From NCBI GenBank assembly GCA_963971305.1, contig OZ020303.1:33158106-33222105 (forward strand): a stretch of DNA of 64,000 bases, in the 5' to 3' direction. The notes under the pieces were generated by a model. That model saw only the letters and a program-made list of their open reading frames with translations. It searched no databases and had not been told where the DNA came from. The position numbers and the translations under genes are program-made. Shown piece after piece: positions 57,821 to 64,000 of this stretch. Numbering within the stretch: position 1 is the stretch's first letter; every line of letters begins with the position of its first letter. The DNA comes from Arcuatula senhousia (lineage: Eukaryota > Mollusca > Bivalvia > Mytilida > Mytilidae).

Positions 57821-58350
57821 CACAGGGTGAGAACGGAAATTGTACAGTTTTTGGAAGCGCCGTTCGCGAAGCGAGAAGATTTTCTAATGCAGGTAGCGCC
57901 AAATTCAAAAATGTCAAAACACGGGAATCAGCAGTCATTTTCAAGCACAATATGAAGGAAAAATAATAAAATTATAACGAAAATAGTTGCAGGTAAGTTA
58001 TATACGCAGTAAGGCTCATAATATTGCGATCAGCGATGTTTTTGACTATCTAATTCATCGCGAACATTGAAAAGTAGACGAAAAATGTGACACGGTGTGT
58101 CTTTTTCGGGGTCTGATGTGAAATCGGTTTCAATCTGGACCTAGTTTATTGCACCAATCCACAGATCAAACAAATAAGATTCAAACCATTATAAAAATGT
58201 TGTGTTATTTTTGTGTTTTAATTGTATAATTGCATTTTTTATATACCCCCTAAATTTCAACACTTGAACGGGGAGCGCCCTGTGTATTGAACAGGTAGCT
58301 CCAAAATTCACATTTTTTTGAACGGGTAGCTCACACTAATATATATATAT

Positions 58351-58823
58351 GCTGTGTACAAGTTGCAATTTTGTACAAGTTGTAACATGTACAGAAATAT
58401 TGTACAAGTTGAGAAATTTTTTTACATGTCTTGCTTTCATCAAGGAATTTCCATGAATTTTGATGTCTAAAAATGTTTTACAGATTCTAATAATAATCTG
58501 AATGGCAAAGTCAGCTTAAATTCACCAAATTCTGTAGAAATCACATTATTTAAGTTCCATATGACACCATGAAAAACCTCTTTTGCAAAATGATGAAAGC
58601 AAACCTTAATATCTGATTGTGTCATTATCTTCAGGTGTCAACGGCTAAAATTGCATCTGGTAGCCATTGATACAAATTTCTTGAAACAGTTGTTTGATAA
58701 TTTTATTCCATTGTTTTTAATTTGTCATAACTAATAATGTTCAGGGTATGTTATTTTTGTCATAACTTCTACAATATTTCTGTACATGTTGTAACTTGTA
58801 CAAAATTGTAACTTGTACACAAC
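58351..58823. mobile_element. MITE with GTACAAGTTG-repeat TIRs in a TA microsatellite
   Basis: Left GCTGTGTACAAGTTG..TTTTGTACAAGTTGTAAC and right GTTGTAACTTGTACAAAA..AACTTGTACACAAC are inverted over about 65 bp. It is bordered by (TA)n on both sides. Confidence 0.65.
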
Positions 58824-59947
58824 ATATATATATATTTCATTTGGATAGCGCATTTAAACATAAAACAGGTTAGTAATGGAACATAAAAATGAACTCTCTA
58901 CTCCAAATTGATTATATCAAATTTGAATACTCTTTTTGAATTCATTAATTACTACATTAAAAATGCTAAGAAGAAACTTAAAAAAAAAAATTAGCCGACC
59001 ATTAGGAATTGGTGAAAATATCCTAGGAACATCATATAGTTTATTAGCAACATATTGTTTGTTATCTATACAGAGCAATACACATCTCTTTTATTTATAT
59101 TAAATCATTAAAATTGTCCTGTGGTCGCGCGTTTTATTGTTAAAATGCATTTTTATGCAGCATCTTTAATCATCAGCAATTTAATAACAACATTCTGAGC
59201 ACTGAACAGATTTTCGGATACTCCGTATCCTCCGCCATAAAGACTGCCATCCCTTTGTGATTTATGTAGGCTGGTACCCCGCTGATATCTGAAGAGTAGG
59301 GAGCCAGTTGCCAGCTTATGATTTATGTGCAACGAAAAGAACGTATAACAATTACATTCATCCACCCACTGACTTTGTGTTTAGTGCGTCTCTAATACGA
59401 AATGCTCGTCAGTTATAAAATCAAGCTCTGTTGTTGCTTTCCGATAACCACGAGAGTTAGTTCTGCTGACAGTTTTACTGAATCCCGAACTAATTAAACC
59501 ACATAGGCACCTACTCCTTTGAATAAGAGATGCATCTACTCTACCGAGAGAAAGAACAAAACAAGACATAACGGATAAATTGGTGACCGCATTGGTACTT
59601 ACTAGGTAAATACACCTAAAAAAATGGTAGGTTAAACTAGGTTAACGGTACCAGACCTCCCTCTTTTGTGTCTTTTTGTGGGCTTTTTGATAACAACCTG
59701 ATCTTTAATCCTGACTTATTTGACTGCATTTAGGGAAGATAGTTCATAACAACAGTTTGCTCGAAGTCGAGCTAAGGATACAGCCCTACTGATCTGAAAA
59801 GGGAGGGGCACGTAATAACTCATCGTAATAAATCTTTGCATCAAATTTTGATTTAAACCATTTAATAGAAGCGAAGAAATCGGTTTACAATTGTTTTCTA
59901 TCTAAAAAAGTCTAAGTCGGCTGAAAAAAAACAGGGTGTAGATATGC

Positions 59948-60206
59948 GTGTTTTTGTTTTGTTTTACGCCCTTTATCGACGCACCTGGTCCATGTATGGC
60001 GGTCAGTTTAAATGGTGGAGGAAACCGGAGTAAACCACCGACCTTGGGCAGGTAACTGACAAACCAAGTCACGTACAGTTGGGGAACACCCGTTTTTGTA
60101 AATTACAAATGCGAGTCGAACACCAGCTACGAGGTGATCGGCTAGTGAACAATAGTGTGGTATTTGAATCTGAGCCTTTAACCACTCGGCCAACCAGGCC
60201 TCGGAA
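59948..60206 (-). mobile_element. tRNA-derived SINE with 10-bp target duplication
   Basis: Read on the minus strand, the head GCCTGGTTGGCCGAGTGGTT contains an A-box like tRNA-Leu/Ser, and GGTGTTCGACTCG is a B-box. A core with CGGTGGTTTACTCCGGTTTC follows, then GGGCGTAAAACAAAAC at the tail. GTAGATATGC is present at both sides (59938-59947 and 60207-60216), so the boundaries are direct. It is transcribed by Pol III and moved by LINE machinery in general; the core resembles the V/Meta-type SINEs of molluscs. Confidence 0.8.
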
Positions 60207-60379
60207 GTAGATATGCAACTGCAATTTGCAAATCAAGCAGATAGTAATAAAATTTTAGTTGATATGGGGTTCCAACAGACGAGCAACCTCTTTAGATCCA
60301 CCACTGAATATACAACAAAACCAACTAGCATAAAACAAACAGAAAAGGCAAACATGTTTTGCACTTCCTTTTTATACAA

Positions 60380-60868
60380 AGAAGAGGCTCCCAGGAACCT
60401 AAATCGCTCATGTGGTACTAAGGGCACCAAGGATCTCTTCTGTATGGGGTCATCTGACAATGTTTGTCCAAAAGAGACATTTATAGAGCTTAAAAAGCTG
60501 AATGTTTAAGAAAGTAATAGCTCTTCTTTATCTGACATAGTTGTCATTCTATGGAACAAAAACATGAACAAGATGCTCCCTGGATCCCGAATCGCTCACC
60601 TGGTCTTTAGGGCCATCTGACAAAGGCTTAAGCAAGTCACAGCTTTCATATGTTAGCAATAGTTTTTATTCTATAGAAAAACATGAAAAACACTATTTTT
60701 GACCTTTAAATGCCCATAACCTCTTGACCTCTATAAAGGGTCATCTGTCAACATAATCCCAATGAATAATTTTGTAGAGCTTAATGAGCTAAAGGTTTAA
60801 GCAAGCTTAAGCTTTTTTCTATCTTCAACACTTTTTATTCTACGGGGCAAAAACATGAAAATAAAAAG
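60380..60868 (+). mobile_element. Tandem-monomer element J, left part
   Basis: Starts near AAGAGGCTCCCAGGAACCTA. Monomers contain GGTCATCTGACAA and TAGAGCTTAA. The element is split by D and resumes at 62517, where TATTTTTACCTTTAGAAGCC matches the monomer position left open at 60868. Confidence 0.6.
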
Positions 60869-62516
60869 CTACGCCGAGTGCAGCATGATACGACCGCAAC
60901 AAGTTGAACCCTGTATGTTGGAGGCCCAATATGGATAGTCCATTGCTTTGGTCACATGAAGCCCATGGTGGACTTACAAAGCTTTTTGACACATGCATCC
61001 TGTGGGGGTCTTAGAAATGCATTTTTGACAAATATATTTACATCAACATCTAATACAAAAAGCCTTATTTATATACATGTATTAATTTACAATTTTGGCC
61101 CTTTGACCCCTAATTTCTCAAAAATGGTAAAAGATATTGCTAATCCGATAAAAACTATTAAGGAAATTTTGTACATGGAATCAAATGAAAAAAAGATTTT
61201 GAAAATAGGACCACAAATAAAAAAGTTGATATTATGGGCGTGGCCTGTCTTTAACCCCCTGTAACAATGTAATGGTGAAATACATATCAAAATCATTGAC
61301 ACATTTAGTAGACAGAATTTCATGATGCATTCAGTAAAAAAAGAATTTTCAAAATCGAATAAATAATAAACATTCTACAACTGTTTTGTCAATACATCCG
61401 TTTTAGCCCTTTTTGGCCCTTTTTTCTAAAACAGTAGGGGCCACAAACCCCAAATACAAAACCAACATTCCTTTAGTGAATATAATCATTAACTTCATAA
61501 CAATTGGCAGGCCTACTACAACTTAATTTTTGGTATAAAACTATTTGCATTGACAAACTTTTAAAAATAGCGTTTTTGGCCCCTTTGACCCCTAATTTCT
61601 CAAAAACGGTAAGAGATATTTCAAATCTGATTGAAAAATGCAGGCAGGGATTTTCACAAGGATTCCGATGAAAAAAAGATTTTGAAAATCCGACCACAAA
61701 TAAAAAAGTCAATTTTTTGGGTGTGGCCCCTTTTTGACCCCAAGTATCAATGTAACAGTGCAATATATATCAAATAGAAAATAAAGAGATGTGGAATAAG
61801 TGTACGCGACACAGCCCACAATTAAACGGCAATTTAGAAAAACCAAGATGTAATATAAGTACAAGGTGGTTGAAAATATTGAAAGCTATCTCGCGTACAA
61901 AAATTACCATCATTAAAATATATAAGAGCATACACCTCAAGCACGGGGATACGTTTTACAGCATCCACACGGCACAGGAGACAAACTCTGCAAAAAATAG
62001 AAAATAAAGAGATGTGGAATAAGTGTACGCGACACAGCCCACAATTAAACGGCAATTTAGAAAAACCAAGATGTAATATAAGTACAAGGTGGTTGAAAAT
62101 ATTGAAAGCTATCTCGCGTACAAAAATTACCATCATTAAAATATATAAGAGCATACACCTCAAGCACGGGGATACGTTTTGACACATTTTATTGACAGAA
62201 TTTAATGATGAATTCAATAAAAAAAAGAATTTTCAAAATCGAATGAATAGTAAACATTCTACAACAGTTTTGTCAAAACACCCGTTTTAGCCCTTTTTTC
62301 TAAAACAATACGGGCCACAACCCCCAAATACAATACCAACCTTCCTTAAGTGGTAACAAACATCATATCAAAATTTCATAACATTCGGTCAATATTTACT
62401 CAAGTTATCACACGGAAACCAAAGTGTCCACAGACGACGACGACGACAACAACGACGACGACGACGACATCGTCATAACATTATACGATCGCAAAAATTT
62501 TGCGGTCGTATAAAAA
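60869..62516 (+). mobile_element. Hairpin-ended element D (Helentron/HINE-like), inserted in J
   Basis: The header ATACGACCGCAA (60888-60899) is the exact reverse complement of the tail TTGCGGTCGTAT (62500-62511). The body shares the GAACCCTGTATG block and GACCCCTAATTTCTCAAAAA monomers with B and C. A (CGA)n microsatellite lies at 62436-62470 and a 29-bp terminal hairpin at 62483-62511. The split monomer of J gives both borders to within a few bases. Confidence 0.7.
61772..62180 (+). repeat. Dimeric insertion: two 186-bp copies inside element D
   Basis: 61772-61957 and 61995-62180 appear identical, separated by 37 bp (period 223). They interrupt a D monomer between CAATATATATCAA and GACACATTTTATTGACAG, so the pair arrived as a unit or duplicated in place. 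Confidence 0.75.
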
Positions 62517-62880
62517 CCGCTATTTTTACCTTTAGAAGCCCATAATCCATAGGGGGTCATCTGACAACATCGACCCAATGGACTTTTGTAGAGCTTATCA
62601 TTTTAAAGAGCCTTAGATTTTTCGGATTTCTTTTTATCTGTTTTAGTTGCTTAATTATAAAAGCCATTTTAAGTGTTTTACCTTATGTTCTACTTTTAGT
62701 TACAGCGGCCACGTTTTTTTTTATCAAATCTGTTCAAAATGAGAATCGTTTGTTGCCAACATGTCATGTATCATTCCTGCAAAGTTTCTGTTAAATTGAA
62801 TCTGTAGTTTCAGAAGAACTGAGGATTTTTTAGATTGACGACGGCGGACGGATGGCGCATAGTGTTGGTAGTATATAAAT
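62517..62880 (+). mobile_element. Tandem-monomer element J, right part
   Basis: Continues the monomer split at 60868 (GGGGGTCATCTGACAACATC), and ends near GACGACGGCGGACGGATGG, a typical pre-tail microsatellite. Confidence 0.55.
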
Positions 62881-63770
62881 TAATATACAGGTCTATGGTA
62901 TTTATAAGCTCAATTGACCCTTAGCAAGGTGAGTTTTTAAGGACCATTACTAGTACTTGACTTGACAAAAAAATGTCGTGTGTAAAGTCTTAAATAAAGA
63001 TTTAACAAGCGGTTTAAGACGAGCAGTTCGAGCTTAAAGAAAGGGGTTTATTTGTATACAAAATATACCCCCTCCCCCTAAAAAGAACTGAAAATATAAG
63101 AAACTAAAATAAAAGAAACAATATCAACAAGAGTACAAATGATTAGACCGGGGAAATTGGGGAAGGGTAACCTCACAAGGCTTAAAAAAATATAGACTCG
63201 GAAATTAGTTGCACAACTTAATGCCACAAAGTCATGAATAAAGTTACCAAACGCTAGTTTACATCGAATGAACTTCTAAGTATATTCTCAGATCGGCTTG
63301 TGATGAGTTAGAGAGGTTGTTTGTATTTAAAATAATTTCGGCGCTACCTATTGATTCATTTTTTCTTACCTTGACGCTACCCGTTCACTTTTGATTTCAA
63401 GATTTTGAGACAATATCATAAATTATCACTAAAAAACTGATATCTGCTCTATAAATGCATTTGATTTTTAATGTTCAATATTAAGAGGCTACAAAAAATA
63501 CAAATCGACATTCGTTCAATGTGTGTTTTCTTTAAAAACGATCGAAAAAAGAAGATGGTCTTGTATTTTCGAGATGTTCGAGCTACTATTTTTGTTAAAA
63601 ATCCATGCTTAAACGCAAACATACAAATAAAACGCATTTAATTCAGATACTTGTCACTACATAAAGCTTATATGTGCACTATATTGATAGCAATGGTGGA
63701 ACGTTATTGTGTATTTAACTAAATAAGAAGTACTTTTATTAACGAGTCCGTGGGATTTGAACTTGGCGCT
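62881..63770. other. Right interior of the 6-kb TIR element
   Basis: AT-rich, with GGCGCTACC words near 63340, 63370 and 63762 that mirror the left end. No gene. Confidence 0.45.
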
Positions 63771-64000
63771 ACCTTTTCTTTGTCGTAAGAACGGCGCTTC
63801 CGGAAACTATACAATTTCCGTTCCCACCCTGTGTATATATATATGTAATTAACGGCCCTGATAAATGGACAATTTAAGAACTGTCTTTGTCCCCAACATT
63901 TGAGACTGAATTTGTGTTACTTCTCCAAAAACAATAATAAGCGTGTTGAAAATTCCATTACAAACTCACTACGAAGTTGAAAATGTTTTAAGAAGTTAAA

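Larger units (their letters stand above)
57821..63833. mobile_element. Putative 6-kb TIR element with nested repeats
   Basis: Left CACAGGGTGAGAACGGAAAT and right ATTTCCGTTCCCACCCTGTG are inverted, and homology continues through GGAAGCGCCGTTC for about 60 bp. GGTAGCGCC-type words recur as subterminal repeats on both sides in inverse orientation. TATAT on both sides may be the target duplication but is low complexity. Inside: a MITE, a SINE and elements D and J; no transposase. Confidence 0.6.

Noticed and set aside
60100..60200. tRNA gene on the minus strand
   Set aside because: A- and B-box are present, but a complete cloverleaf is not supported and the sequence continues into a SINE body with target duplications.
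61834..62217. 127-codon minus-strand ORF with an internal repeat
   Set aside because: Explained by the two 186-bp copies inserted in element D.

Overview
The window is eukaryotic, AT-rich, intron-rich and packed with transposable elements. The best fit is a bivalve mollusc, probably a mussel. This is an inference from a metazoan neuropeptide-type receptor with long introns, a permuted Penelope-like element, tRNA-derived SINEs with a V/Meta-like core, SINE-like repeats ending in (CACT)n, tandem-monomer elements with a terminal hairpin, and hammerhead-bearing tandem repeats like the retrozymes reported from mussels. No bacterial operons, rRNA or CRISPR were seen.

One host gene can be rebuilt with confidence: a class A (rhodopsin-like) peptide GPCR on the minus strand, running from the start codon at 40404 to the stop at 5643. 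Six coding exons (40404-40126, 11678-11557, 9044-8921, 7441-7239, 6697-6604, 6053-5643) join with matching phases and GT-AG junctions into 411 codons (410 aa plus stop). Exon 5, encoding intracellular loop 3, is only 94 nt long and was found from its splice signals and phase. Intron 1 is about 28.4 kb and holds most of the repeats in the window.

Layout. 1-1.57 kb: an intact zinc-knuckle/coiled-coil ORF between 66-bp direct repeats. 1.57-4.7 kb: a decayed Penelope-like element with the GIY-YIG endonuclease upstream of the reverse transcriptase. 5.6-40.4 kb: the GPCR gene. Its introns contain SINE-like copies, LINE remnants (12.7, 29.3, 33.2-34.7 kb), hairpin-ended tandem-monomer elements (14.5, 27.5, 35.6 kb), MITEs and a duplicated block (16.4-17.4 and 22.5 kb). 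41-48.4 kb: a solitary hammerhead copy, MITEs, a five-unit hammerhead array (44.1-45.7 kb) and a 2.3-kb TAA-flanked TIR element carrying another hairpin-ended element. 50-64 kb: a 2.6-kb TIR element with a perfect 10-bp target duplication, a 900-bp foldback element with an 8-bp duplication, and a 6-kb TIR-bounded region with nested SINE and hairpin-ended elements.

The two most notable signals are as follows. (i) There are seven predicted self-cleaving hammerhead ribozymes: five in a 358-bp tandem array (retrozyme-like), and two in a separate dispersed repeat whose stem I shows a compensatory A-U to G-C change between copies. (ii) A dispersed element class follows one structural rule. An 11-12 nt motif at the 5' end is the reverse complement of the right arm of the 3' terminal hairpin, with a microsatellite and often ~174-bp tandem monomers between. 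This resembles non-autonomous Helentron/Helitron-2 elements (HINE, 'pearl').
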